From Flavobacterium branchiicola (GTDB taxonomy: Bacteria > Bacteroidota > Bacteroidia > Flavobacteriales > Flavobacteriaceae), in the NCBI RefSeq assembly GCF_018383905.1, contig NZ_JAGYWA010000005.1:1-64000 (forward strand): a stretch of DNA of 64,000 bases, read 5' to 3'. This document shows, one piece after another, positions 20,120-27,975 of the stretch (its first letter is position 1; the number at the start of each line of letters is the position of its first letter). A model generated the notes under the pieces. That model searched no databases and was not told the origin of the DNA. It saw only the letters and a list, made by a program, of their open reading frames with translations. The translations under genes and the position numbers were made by a program.

Positions 20120-20692
20120 ATGGATGACAATCGTATTGAATTACCCAAATCTTACTCAGATATCAAAACTGATTCTGAAAAAATTTCATTTTCAATGCCT
20201 TCAGATCTACAAACAGGAAGTCTTCTCAGAACATTGGTTGCAACAAAAAAAGAGGGTAATTTTTTAGAATTAGGAACCGGAACTGGTTTATCTCTTGCAT
20301 GGATAGCGGATGGAATGTGCGAAAATTCAAAATTGACTTCTATTGACAATTTACTAGAATATCAGAACATTGCAAAAAAACACATTCAAAATCCAAACAT
20401 TTCATTTGTTTGTGAAGATGCCGAAAAATGGATTTTAAATTATACAGATTTAAAGTTTGATTTGATTTTTGCCGATGCATGGCCTGGAAAATACTCTGTT
20501 TTAGAAGAAACGCTAAACTTGCTGAATTCGGGCGGGATTTATTTGATTGACGATATGTTACCGCAATCAAACTGGCCAAAAAATCACGGTAAAAATGTCG
20601 AAGTTCTTATTCAGGATTTAGAAAAGAGAAAAGACATTCAATTAACAAAAATGCGTTGGTCAACGGGCTTAATTCTGATCACCAAAAAATAA
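20120..20692 (+). CDS. Class I SAM-dependent methyltransferase
   Basis: The product is 190 residues with one Rossmann-type methyltransferase fold. The SAM-binding motif I is FLELGTGTGLSLAW (about 49-62), followed by an acidic strand end (LTSIDN), EDAEKW and FDLIFADAWPGKY, and the late strand GGIYLIDDM. It resembles O-methyltransferases acting on small molecules. The substrate is unknown. It sits between leuD and leuA but has no evident role in leucine synthesis, and a terminator separates it from leuD. Confidence 0.85.
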   Translation: MDDNRIELPKSYSDIKTDSEKISFSMPSDLQTGSLLRTLVATKKEGNFLELGTGTGLSLAWIADGMCENSKLTSIDNLLEYQNIAKKHIQNPNISFVCEDAEKWILNYTDLKFDLIFADAWPGKYSVLEETLNLLNSGGIYLIDDMLPQSNWPKNHGKNVEVLIQDLEKRKDIQLTKMRWSTGLILITKK

Positions 20693-20734
20693 ATAGTAAT
20701 GAACTTGTAGATCATTAAAGCTTACAATATAATA

Positions 20735-22255
20735 ATGGAAAAAAGAAAAATTGAAATAATGGATACGACGCTTCGTGATGGTGAACAAACCTCGGGAGTT
20801 TCATTTTCTGCTGCAGAAAAACTGACCATTGCACAATTGTTGTTGGAGGAATTAAATATTGACAGAATCGAAATTGCTTCAGCACGTGTTAGTGAAGGAG
20901 AATTTCAAGCCGTAAAAGGCATTACTTCGTGGGCTGAAGAAAAAGGATACATTAATAGAATTGAAGTGCTTTCATTTGTTGATGGAGGTGTTTCTATTGA
21001 ATGGATGAAAAAAGCCGGTGCCAAAGTGCAGAATTTATTGACCAAGGGCTCAATGAACCACTTAACACATCAATTAAAAAAAACTCCAGAACAGCATTTT
21101 TCCGAAATTGCACAAATTATTGCATCAGCAAAAGAGAATAATATTGAAACTAATGTTTATCTGGAAGACTGGAGCAACGGAATGCGAAACTCTCCTGAAT
21201 ATGTTTTTCAATTTCTGGATTTCTTAGCAACACAACCTGTAAAAAGAGTTTTACTTCCTGATACATTGGGTGTTTTAATTCCGTCTTTAGCATTTGAATT
21301 TATTTCTAAAATCAGAGCCAGATATCCTCATATTCATTTTGATTTCCACGCACATAACGATTATGACTTAAGTGTTGCCAATGTGATGGAAGCCATAAAA
21401 GCCGGTATAAACGGACTTCACGTTACCGTAAACGGCATGGGTGAACGTGCCGGAAATGCACCGCTAGAAAGTACTGTTGCCGTAATAAATGATTATCTGC
21501 CGGAAGTTAGCATCAACATTAAAGAAACATCTTTGTATTCTGTAAGCAAGTTAGTAGAAACTTTTACCGGTTACAGAATTCCAGCCAACAAACCAATTGT
21601 TGGTGATAATGTTTTTACGCAAACTGCCGGAATTCATGCAGACGGAGACAACAAAAACAATTTATATTTTAATGATCTTCTTCCGGAACGTTTTGGAAGA
21701 AAAAGAAAATATGCTCTTGGAAAAACTTCGGGAAAGGCCAATATCGAAAAAAACCTTCAGGAATTAGGCTTAAAACTGAACAACGAAGATTTGAAATTGG
21801 TTACCCAGAGAATTATCGAATTGGGCGATAAAAAAGAAACCGTAACCAAGGAAGATCTTCCATACATTATTTCTGATGTTTTGGACAGCCACACTTACGA
21901 GGAAAAAATAAAAATCGAATCTTATATATTAGTTCACTCAAAAGGAATGCGTCCGTCAACTACTTTATCCTTAAATCTTAATGGAGAAATTATTGAAGAA
22001 AACGCACAAGGAGACGGTCAGTTTGATGCTTTTATGAATGCTTTATCTAAAATTTACAAAAGCAAAAAACTAACACTTCCAAAACTGATTGACTATGCCG
22101 TAAGAATCCCACCGGGAAGTAGTTCTGATGCGTTGTGCGAAACCATTATTACATGGGTAAACAACGGAAAAGAATTTAAAACCCGCGGATTAGATTCAGA
22201 TCAAACCGTTGCAGCAATTATTGCAACGCAGAAAATGCTTAATATAATTACCTAA
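20735..22255 (+). CDS. leuA: 2-isopropylmalate synthase
   Basis: The product is 506 residues and catalyses the first committed step of leucine synthesis from 2-oxoisovalerate and acetyl-CoA. The N-terminal TIM barrel begins with the HMGL-type signature MDTTLRDGEQTSGVSFS (about 9-25). The metal-binding motif FHAHNDYDLSVAN (about 207-219) departs from the usual HCHNDLG but keeps the histidines and NDxD. GERAGNAPLE follows. The C-terminal regulatory domain (about 385-506) argues for LeuA over citramalate synthase-like paralogues, as do leuB and leuCD alongside. Confidence 0.9.
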   Translation: MEKRKIEIMDTTLRDGEQTSGVSFSAAEKLTIAQLLLEELNIDRIEIASARVSEGEFQAVKGITSWAEEKGYINRIEVLSFVDGGVSIEWMKKAGAKVQNLLTKGSMNHLTHQLKKTPEQHFSEIAQIIASAKENNIETNVYLEDWSNGMRNSPEYVFQFLDFLATQPVKRVLLPDTLGVLIPSLAFEFISKIRARYPHIHFDFHAHNDYDLSVANVMEAIKAGINGLHVTVNGMGERAGNAPLESTVAVINDYLPEVSINIKETSLYSVSKLVETFTGYRIPANKPIVGDNVFTQTAGIHADGDNKNNLYFNDLLPERFGRKRKYALGKTSGKANIEKNLQELGLKLNNEDLKLVTQRIIELGDKKETVTKEDLPYIISDVLDSHTYEEKIKIESYILVHSKGMRPSTTLSLNLNGEIIEENAQGDGQFDAFMNALSKIYKSKKLTLPKLIDYAVRIPPGSSSDALCETIITWVNNGKEFKTRGLDSDQTVAAIIATQKMLNIIT

Positions 22256-22395
22256 GGCACTAAGAGACTAAGGTTCTGAGGTTCTAAGATTTTTCTTTGA
22301 CCTAAGAACCTTAGCAACTTAGAACCTTTAAAAAACTAAGCCCTAAAAACAAAACCTTAGCAGCTTAGCAACTCAGAACCTTAGAACCTTTTTAA
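22256..22395. repeat. 'aaccttag' word repeat in the leuA-leuB gap
   Basis: About 140 bases consist largely of variants of ctaagaaccttag in both orientations (gactaaggttctgaggttct, gacctaagaaccttagcaac, cagaaccttagaacc). The two halves are complementary and can form a large imperfect hairpin. No gene is present. Confidence 0.7.
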
Positions 22396-22405
22396 AAAAT
22401 AAAAA

Positions 22406-23461
22406 ATGAAATTTAACATAGCCCTTTTAGCCGGAGACGGAATCGGACCAGAAGTAATAAACGAAGCTGTAAAAGTATCTGATGCTATTGCAAAAAAATT
22501 TGGACATGAAATCACATGGAAACCAGCTTTAACCGGTGCTGCCGCAATTGATGCAGTAGGCGAACCTTATCCAGACTCAACACATGAAGTTTGCAAAAAT
22601 GCTGATGCCGTTCTTTTTGGAGCGATTGGTCACCCAAAATACGATAATGATCCTTCTGCGCCTGTAAGACCAGAACAAGGTTTACTAAAAATGCGTAAAG
22701 CATTAGGCTTATTTGCCAACGTAAGACCAACTTTTACATTCCCATCTTTATTAGATAAATCTCCTTTAAAAAGAGAAAGAATCGAGGGAACTGATTTGGT
22801 TTTCTTAAGAGAATTAACAGGCGGAATTTACTTTGGCGAAAAAGGAAGAAAAGACAACGGAGATACTGCTTACGACAATTGTGTTTACACAAGAACAGAA
22901 GTGCAGCGTTTAGCTAAAAAAGGTTTCGAATTAGCCATGACACGTTCTAAAAAATTATGCTGCGTTGACAAGGCAAACGTTTTGGAAACTTCTCGTTTAT
23001 GGAGAGAAACTGTTCAGGCAATGGAAAAAGAGTATCCAGAAGTTACGGTTTCTTATGAATTTGTTGATGCGGTTGCTATGCGTTTAGTACAATGGCCAAA
23101 CTCTTATGACGTATTAATTACTGAAAATTTATTTGGAGATATCTTAACAGATGAAGCTTCAGTAATTTCTGGCTCAATGGGATTAATGCCTTCTGCATCT
23201 ATGGGAGCTGAAGTCTCTTTGTTTGAACCTATTCACGGTTCATATCCACAAGCTACAGGATTAAACATTGCAAACCCAATGGCTACCATTTTATCAGCTG
23301 CTATGATGTTTGAAAACTTCGGATTAATGGAAGAAGGAAAAGCAATGAGAGATGCTGTAAACAAAGCTTTAGAAGCTGGAATAGTTACTGAAGATTTAGC
23401 TGATGGCGGCAAAGCTTATGGTACTAAAGAAGTAGGTGACTGGTTAGCTGCGAACATTTAA
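22406..23461 (+). CDS. leuB: 3-isopropylmalate dehydrogenase
   Basis: The product is 351 residues and oxidatively decarboxylates 3-isopropylmalate with NAD. Features are the N-terminal [11 protein letters not shown] (about 7-17), [10 protein letters not shown] (about 70-79), the substrate arginines in LGLFANVRP and [11 protein letters not shown], and the metal-binding aspartates in [20 protein letters not shown] (about 240-259). [20 protein letters not shown] follows. The length is normal. It is the last gene of the leucine cluster and is followed by hairpins. Confidence 0.97.
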   Translation: MKFNIALLAGDGIGPEVINEAVKVSDAIAKKFGHEITWKPALTGAAAIDAVGEPYPDSTHEVCKNADAVLFGAIGHPKYDNDPSAPVRPEQGLLKMRKALGLFANVRPTFTFPSLLDKSPLKRERIEGTDLVFLRELTGGIYFGEKGRKDNGDTAYDNCVYTRTEVQRLAKKGFELAMTRSKKLCCVDKANVLETSRLWRETVQAMEKEYPEVTVSYEFVDAVAMRLVQWPNSYDVLITENLFGDILTDEASVISGSMGLMPSASMGAEVSLFEPIHGSYPQATGLNIANPMATILSAAMMFENFGLMEEGKAMRDAVNKALEAGIVTEDLADGGKAYGTKEVGDWLAANI

Positions 23462-23464
23462 AGT

Positions 23465-23542
23465 TATTTTTGTTTCAAGTTTTCAGGTTTCAATCCCGAT
23501 AACTATCGGGACTGAAACTTGAAACAAATAAAACCTGAAACA
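23465..23542. repeat. 'gtttcaag' word repeat after leuB
   Basis: The words gtttcaagttttcaggtttc and their complement (ctgaaacttgaaac, aaacctgaaac) flank a central atcccgataactatcggga. The whole can fold into one long hairpin. The atcccgata core recalls cccgatagctatctgg near 3393. Confidence 0.6.
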
Positions 23543-23543
23543 A

Positions 23544-23574
23544 AAAAAGGGATCAACTTTCGTTGATCCCTTTT
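23544..23574. terminator. Bidirectional terminator between leuB and the RRM gene
   Basis: aaaaagggatcaac pairs with gttgatccctttt around tttc. It serves both the leuB transcript and the convergent RRM gene. Confidence 0.85.
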
Positions 23575-23593
23575 ATATTTTAGAAAAAAAATA

Positions 23594-23944
23594 TTAATAT
23601 CCTCCTCTGTTTCCACCACGGTCGTTTCCACCACGGTTGTTTCCGTAACCTCCGCGGTCATTTCCACCACGGTTGTTATTGAAGCTTCTTCTTTCTCCTT
23701 CAGGCTTTGGCTCAGATTTATTAACCACAATTGTACGACCTTGAACAGTAGCTCCGTTCAATTCATCAATTGCTTTTTGAGCTTCAGCATCGTTTGGCAT
23801 CTCTACGAAACCAAATCCTTTGCTTCTTCCAGTAAATTTATCAGTGATAATTTTAACTGAATCAACTGCTCCATAAGCCTCGAAAGACTCTCTTAAATCT
23901 GCTTCCTCAATACTGAATGGAAGGCTTCCAACAAAAATGTTCAT
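23594..23944 (-). CDS. RRM-type RNA-binding protein with RGG-like tail
   Basis: The product is 116 residues. One RNA recognition motif (about 1-80) has RNP2 as IFVGSLPF (3-10) and RNP1 as KGFGFVEM (42-49). The tail (about 82-116) is Gly/Arg/Asn-rich with repeats of RGGNDRGG, typical of single-stranded nucleic-acid binding. Such small RRM proteins in Bacteroidota and Cyanobacteria bind RNA and some respond to cold, but regulation here cannot be read. A -7 box lies 25 bases upstream. Confidence 0.92.
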   Translation of the reverse strand: MNIFVGSLPFSIEEADLRESFEAYGAVDSVKIITDKFTGRSKGFGFVEMPNDAEAQKAIDELNGATVQGRTIVVNKSEPKPEGERRSFNNNRGGNDRGGYGNNRGGNDRGGNRGGY

Positions 23945-23968
23945 ATGTACTTATTTATAATAATGTAG

Positions 23969-23976
23969 CAAATGTA
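23969..23976 (-). promoter_or_regulatory. Promoter -7 box for the RRM gene
   Basis: The minus strand reads TACATTTG (TAnnTTTG), 24 bases ahead of the ATG at 23944. Confidence 0.6.
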
Positions 23977-24068
23977 CTCTTATTTTTTTCTAATCTACTA
24001 TATATTAGTTAATTTATGTTTTTATTTTGATTTGAAAAAACATTTAATAAGAATGAACGAATTCATAG

Positions 24069-24557
24069 TTAAAGATTAGAATTCTGCGTTGGAATAACCG
24101 GAATCTTATAAAAAACACCTTCTGTAAAATTGCGTGTTGTTTTTTCAGTATCAGTAAGATCTTCGTTTACTGCAGTAAATTTGAATGTCCCTGAAATAGT
24201 GTTAGTTTGTGTATTAAACTCTGTAATTACAACTTGTCCGCTCCCTATATTTTCTGCTGTCGAAAAATTCTCCTTTTGCTCCGGAAGAATATTAATATAA
24301 GATGCTTTTGACACATCATCAACTCCCAATACATACGTTTTTGGGGTTGGCGAAGCAGTCTGCAAAACAATTTTCTCATACCCTAAAAAACCTTCAATAA
24401 CCATATTACCATTTGTGTTTAAGTAAGCCGTGTAACTGGTCGATCTCCAAAAAACATTATCTTTTAAAGTTTGAAATGCAGGATTATTAAACTTTATTTC
24501 ATCAACACAGGATGTAGCAATAAAAAATAGTGATAAAAGAAAGAAGTGTTTTTTCAT
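24069..24557 (-). CDS. Lipoprotein, DUF6252-like
   Basis: The product is 162 residues. The signal peptide MKKHFFLLSLFFIATSC ends in a lipobox cysteine, so the protein is probably lipid-anchored to the outer membrane. The mature part has the pattern NVFWRSTSYTAYLN...MVIEGFLGYEKIVLQ...ISGTFKFTAVN, like the flavobacterial DUF6252 group, whose function is unknown. An in-frame ATG 33 bases upstream would precede the signal peptide, so the second ATG is used. The promoter box at 24577-24584 overlaps that upstream segment, which supports this choice. Confidence 0.75.
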   Translation of the reverse strand: MKKHFFLLSLFFIATSCVDEIKFNNPAFQTLKDNVFWRSTSYTAYLNTNGNMVIEGFLGYEKIVLQTASPTPKTYVLGVDDVSKASYINILPEQKENFSTAENIGSGQVVITEFNTQTNTISGTFKFTAVNEDLTDTEKTTRNFTEGVFYKIPVIPTQNSNL

Positions 24558-24576
24558 AAGAGTATGAATTTTAATG

Positions 24577-24584
24577 CAAAAGTA
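24577..24584 (-). promoter_or_regulatory. Promoter -7 box for the lipoprotein gene
   Basis: The minus strand reads TACTTTTG, 19 bases before the ATG at 24557. Confidence 0.55.
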
Positions 24585-24697
24585 CTGCATTTGAGATCAT
24601 TAAGTAAAAAATTTAGTTTAAATCACCAAAAAAACGGTAAAAAGCTCCTTGGAAAAGATTTAATATGGTTTGGAACGTGTAATTGATAAAAAAATTA

Positions 24698-24705
24698 TAT
24701 CTTTG
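24698..24705 (+). promoter_or_regulatory. Promoter -7 box for rpsP-rimM
   Basis: TATCTTTG matches TAnnTTTG. Transcription would start near 24711, leaving a leader of about 45 bases before the rpsP ATG. Confidence 0.65.
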
Positions 24706-24720
24706 CGCCCTTAATTAACG

Positions 24721-24735
24721 GAGGTCGAGTACCTC
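24721..24735 (+). promoter_or_regulatory. Small hairpin in the rpsP leader
   Basis: gaggt and acctc form a five-pair hairpin around cgagt in the short 5' leader. Ribosomal-protein leaders often bind their own product to limit translation. Whether S16 binds here is inference only. Confidence 0.35.
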
Positions 24736-24754
24736 AAAATTTAATCATAAGATT

Positions 24755-25315
24755 ATGTCAGTAAAAATTAGATTACAAAGACACGGTAAAAAAGGAAAAC
24801 CTTTTTACTGGGTTGTAGCTGCAGATGCACGCTCAAAAAGAGATGGTAAATACTTAGAGAAAATCGGTACTTACAATCCAAACACTAACCCAGCAACTGT
24901 TGAGTTAAACCTTGACAGTGCAGTTAAATGGTTACACAATGGTGCACAACCAACTGATACTGCAAGAGCAATTCTTTCTTACAAAGGTGCTTTATTGAAA
25001 CACCACCTTGATGGAGGTATCCGTAAAGGAGCTTTAACTCAAGAACAAGCTGATGCTAAATTAGCTGCTTGGTTAGAGTCAAAAGCTGGAAAAGTTGATG
25101 CTAAAAAAGATGGTTTATCAAAAGCGCAAGCTGATGTTAAAGCTAAAGCTTTGAAAGCTGAAAAAGAAGTAAACGCTAAACGTGTTGCTGCTGCTGCTCA
25201 AGCTGAGGCTGATGCTATCGCTGCTGCAACTGCTACTGAAGAAGTTGCTGAAGTTGAAGCTGCTACTGAAGAAGCACCTGCTGCTGAAGAGAATAACGAA
25301 ACAACTGAAGCATAA
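24755..25315 (+). CDS. rpsP: 30S ribosomal protein S16 with long C-terminal extension
   Basis: The product is 186 residues, about twice the E. coli length. The first 80 or so residues are canonical S16 (VKIRLQRHGKKGKPFYWVVA, KYLEKIGTYNPNT, WLHNGAQPTDTARAIL). The rest is an Ala/Lys/Glu-rich, probably helical extension (KAKALKAEKEVNAKRVAAAA, then acidic EEAPAAEENNETTEA). Such tails are seen in Bacteroidota S16. It is followed after 15 bases by rimM, the usual ribosome-maturation partner. Confidence 0.96.
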   Translation: MSVKIRLQRHGKKGKPFYWVVAADARSKRDGKYLEKIGTYNPNTNPATVELNLDSAVKWLHNGAQPTDTARAILSYKGALLKHHLDGGIRKGALTQEQADAKLAAWLESKAGKVDAKKDGLSKAQADVKAKALKAEKEVNAKRVAAAAQAEADAIAAATATEEVAEVEAATEEAPAAEENNETTEA

Positions 25316-25330
25316 TTTTATTTAGCGAGA

Positions 25331-25855
25331 ATGCGTAAAGAAGAATGTTTTTATTTAGGTAAAATCGCTAAAAAATTTAGTTTCAAAGGTGAAGTTCTGA
25401 TCTATTTAGACACAGACGAACCTGAGTTATACGAAAATCTGGAATCAGTGTTTGTTGAACACAACAAACACTTGGTTCCTTTTTTTATTGAAACAAGTTC
25501 TTTGCACAAAAACGACTTTCTTAGAGTTCGTTTTGAAGACACAAACACCGAAGAAGATGCAGACGCCTTGATTGGAAATGCAGTTTATCTTCCTTTAACA
25601 ATGTTGCCAAAACTTTCCGGCAACAAATTTTATTTTCACGAAGTTATTGGTTTCGAAATCGAAGATCAGCGTTTAGGCGTTTTCGGCAAAATCACTTCTA
25701 TTAATGACTCTTCTGCTCAACCTCTTTTTGAAGTTTTAAATGGCGAAGTAGAAATCTTAGTTCCGATGATTGATCATTTCCTTGTAAAAATTGATCGTGA
25801 TAACAAAAAAGTGATCATGAATCTTCCTGAAGGATTGGTTGAAATGTACCTTTAA
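25331..25855 (+). CDS. rimM: 16S rRNA processing protein RimM
   Basis: The product is 174 residues and binds S19 and the 30S head during late maturation. The N-terminal RimM domain starts with CFYLGKIAKKFSFKGEVLIY (about 6-25) and contains FLRVRFEDTNTEEDADALIG. The C-terminal PRC-barrel-like domain runs from YFHEVIGFEI to NLPEGLVEMYL. It forms an operon with rpsP and its length is normal. Confidence 0.94.
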   Translation: MRKEECFYLGKIAKKFSFKGEVLIYLDTDEPELYENLESVFVEHNKHLVPFFIETSSLHKNDFLRVRFEDTNTEEDADALIGNAVYLPLTMLPKLSGNKFYFHEVIGFEIEDQRLGVFGKITSINDSSAQPLFEVLNGEVEILVPMIDHFLVKIDRDNKKVIMNLPEGLVEMYL

Positions 25856-25857
25856 TT

Positions 25858-25915
25858 AGATTTTTAGACCTTTTAGATTCTTGGATTTTTAGACTGTTGT
25901 AATCTTTCAAATCCA
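25858..25915. repeat. Short 'agatttttaga' word repeat
   Basis: attagatttttagaccttttagattcttggatttttagac repeats one ten-base word about four times between rimM and the methyltransferase gene. It is another member of the intergenic word-repeat class. Confidence 0.5.
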
Positions 25916-25939
25916 TTTTTAACTTTAATCAAAATCAAA

Positions 25940-26647
25940 ATGTTTCAATTTAAGCAATTTTCTGTGAAACAAGACAAAACTGCTATGAAAGTGGGAACCG
26001 ATGGCGTTTTACTTGGTTCGTGGGCTCCAATAAATCATAATCCGTTTAGTGTTTTAGATATTGGTGCAGGAACCGGAATTATAGCTTTGATGCTTGCGCA
26101 GCGTACTCATGCGGAACAAATTGATGCTCTTGAAATTGACGAAGATGCTTACGAACAAGCTGTTGATAATTTCGAAAATTCTCCTTGGGGAGATCGTTTA
26201 TTTTGTTTTCATGCCGGTTTGGATGAATTTATTGAAGAACCGGAAGATGAGTACGATTTAATTGTTTCAAATCCGCCTTTTTATGCTGAAGATTATAAAA
26301 CCGAAAATGAGCAGCGTGATTTAGCCCGTTTTCAGGATGCAATGCCTTTTGAAGAAATTGTTGAAGCTGCAGATTTATTACTTTCAGAAAATGGAGTTCT
26401 GGCTATCATCATTCCTTTCAAAGAAGAGGAAAAATTTATTGCTTTAGCCAAAGAAAACGAATTATACCCTATCAAAATTACACGTGTAAAAGGAACCCCA
26501 ACATCTGAAATAAAACGCAGTTTATTAGCCTTTAGCCGAAATGAAATTTCAGAAATAGAAATCGATGAACTAATAATCGAAATTGACAGACACATCTACA
26601 CGCCTGAATACATTCAATTGACTAAAGATTTTTATTTAAAAATGTAA
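25940..26647 (+). CDS. tRNA1(Val) (adenine37-N6)-methyltransferase, TrmN6/YfiC-like
   Basis: The product is 235 residues. The opening FQFKQFSVKQDKTAMKVGTD is characteristic of the YfiC/TrmN6 group. SAM motif I is VLDIGAGTGIIALMLA (about 38-53), and the adenine-N6 catalytic motif is NPPF in DLIVSNPPFYAED (about 110-122). It probably methylates N6 of A37 in one tRNA. The gene is monocistronic and convergent with the HlyD gene. Confidence 0.88.
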   Translation: MFQFKQFSVKQDKTAMKVGTDGVLLGSWAPINHNPFSVLDIGAGTGIIALMLAQRTHAEQIDALEIDEDAYEQAVDNFENSPWGDRLFCFHAGLDEFIEEPEDEYDLIVSNPPFYAEDYKTENEQRDLARFQDAMPFEEIVEAADLLLSENGVLAIIIPFKEEEKFIALAKENELYPIKITRVKGTPTSEIKRSLLAFSRNEISEIEIDELIIEIDRHIYTPEYIQLTKDFYLKM

Positions 26648-26676
26648 TAACTCAATGCAATATTTGTAAAAAAACA

Positions 26677-27972
26677 TCAAACTTGTTCGAAAATGCTTTT
26701 AAATTGATACAGCACTCTTTCTATTAATCGTAAATCTTCAGTCACAATTTCTGCACTTCCTTTCATTTCCTGTTGAAATACAATTTGTTTTTTATAAGAA
26801 GTCTCCAATCCGTTTGGTAATGCAACGTCAAGCAATAAATTTCCGTCTTTATCAGGCACCAGTGAAATATTCTGAATCGTGCCTCTTAAAACACCAAACT
26901 CCCTGTCCGGAAAGTTAGCGAGACGAATATTTACTCTTTGTCCGACTTTTATTTTTCCTGAATTTAAAGCTGGGGCTTTTACTTTCCCAATAAATCCATT
27001 TTTTGCATCCGGAATAATTGAAAAAACATTATCACCCACATTTATGGTCTGATTTTCTGTCCAAACCTGTAAAAAAGTCACCACGCCACTTACAGAGGAT
27101 TTTAGTGTATAAGCCATTTCCCAGTCTTTTATCACTTTTTTGAGCTGATAAAAGGATTGTGCCATGTTGCGACCAAGGTTAACTTCTTCTTTGGTACTGT
27201 TTATATGCGAATTCTGACTTGATTTTGTATTATCAATCAAAGACGACCTTAATTGAGAAATTGACGACAAAAGGCTTCTGTAATTCTTTTGCGCTTGCAG
27301 AAAACTAAGCTTTTTAACTTCCATTTCCTGAGCTGAAATTATTCCTTTATTGAATAAAATCTCAAAACGGGCAAGTTCATTTTTTTGAAGTTCGAGTTCA
27401 CCTTCATTGATTGCTTTTTGCTGTTGCAAAATATTTAATCGTTCCTGTATCTGAATTTTTTCAGAAGATTGAGCGCGACTCTCTACTTCAAAAGGATGTA
27501 AATCTTCATTTAGTTTTTGTGCCTGATAATCTTTTTGAAAAACAGCATAAGCGCTTTCTATTTCTCCCAATTGGGCATTTTTCAATTTTGAAAATGGAAA
27601 ATCGCTTTTTGGATCATTAATATTATAAGCATTCACTATACTGTTTAATAAAAACACATCTTGATAATTGGCTGTATTTTCTATAATTGCAAGTGTTGTA
27701 TTTTTAGGCACTGTCGCTTTATTCTTTACCAAAATTGCTTCTATACGTCCGGAAGATTTTGCCACGATTTTCTCTGGTGGAATATTCGTTGTAATTAAAA
27801 TTTCGGTATTAACCACATCCGGGTATTTTACAAACCAGGAAACAAAAAACAACATGACTATAATAACAAATATTAAAATAGTTCCCCATCGAATCATCCA
27901 ATGCGGCACTTTGGAGAGGATATCCTGAACCTCTTCACTTCGTAACTCAAATGTAGTAGTATCTTCAGCCAT
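26677..27972 (-). CDS. HlyD-family membrane fusion protein for peptide export
   Basis: The product is 431 residues. One N-terminal membrane helix (about 28-48, WGTILIFVIIVMLFFVSWF) precedes a beta-barrel/lipoyl part (SSGRIEAILVKNKATVPKN), a long coiled-coil hairpin (about 130-260) and a second lipoyl half (YTLKSSVSGVVTFLQVW). It would link the ABC exporter in the inner membrane to an outer-membrane TolC-like channel. Its start lies only three bases after the exporter stop, so the two are one operon. No TolC gene is in this cluster. Confidence 0.92.
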   Translation of the reverse strand: MAEDTTTFELRSEEVQDILSKVPHWMIRWGTILIFVIIVMLFFVSWFVKYPDVVNTEILITTNIPPEKIVAKSSGRIEAILVKNKATVPKNTTLAIIENTANYQDVFLLNSIVNAYNINDPKSDFPFSKLKNAQLGEIESAYAVFQKDYQAQKLNEDLHPFEVESRAQSSEKIQIQERLNILQQQKAINEGELELQKNELARFEILFNKGIISAQEMEVKKLSFLQAQKNYRSLLSSISQLRSSLIDNTKSSQNSHINSTKEEVNLGRNMAQSFYQLKKVIKDWEMAYTLKSSVSGVVTFLQVWTENQTINVGDNVFSIIPDAKNGFIGKVKAPALNSGKIKVGQRVNIRLANFPDREFGVLRGTIQNISLVPDKDGNLLLDVALPNGLETSYKKQIVFQQEMKGSAEIVTEDLRLIERVLYQFKSIFEQV

Positions 27973-27975
27973 ATA

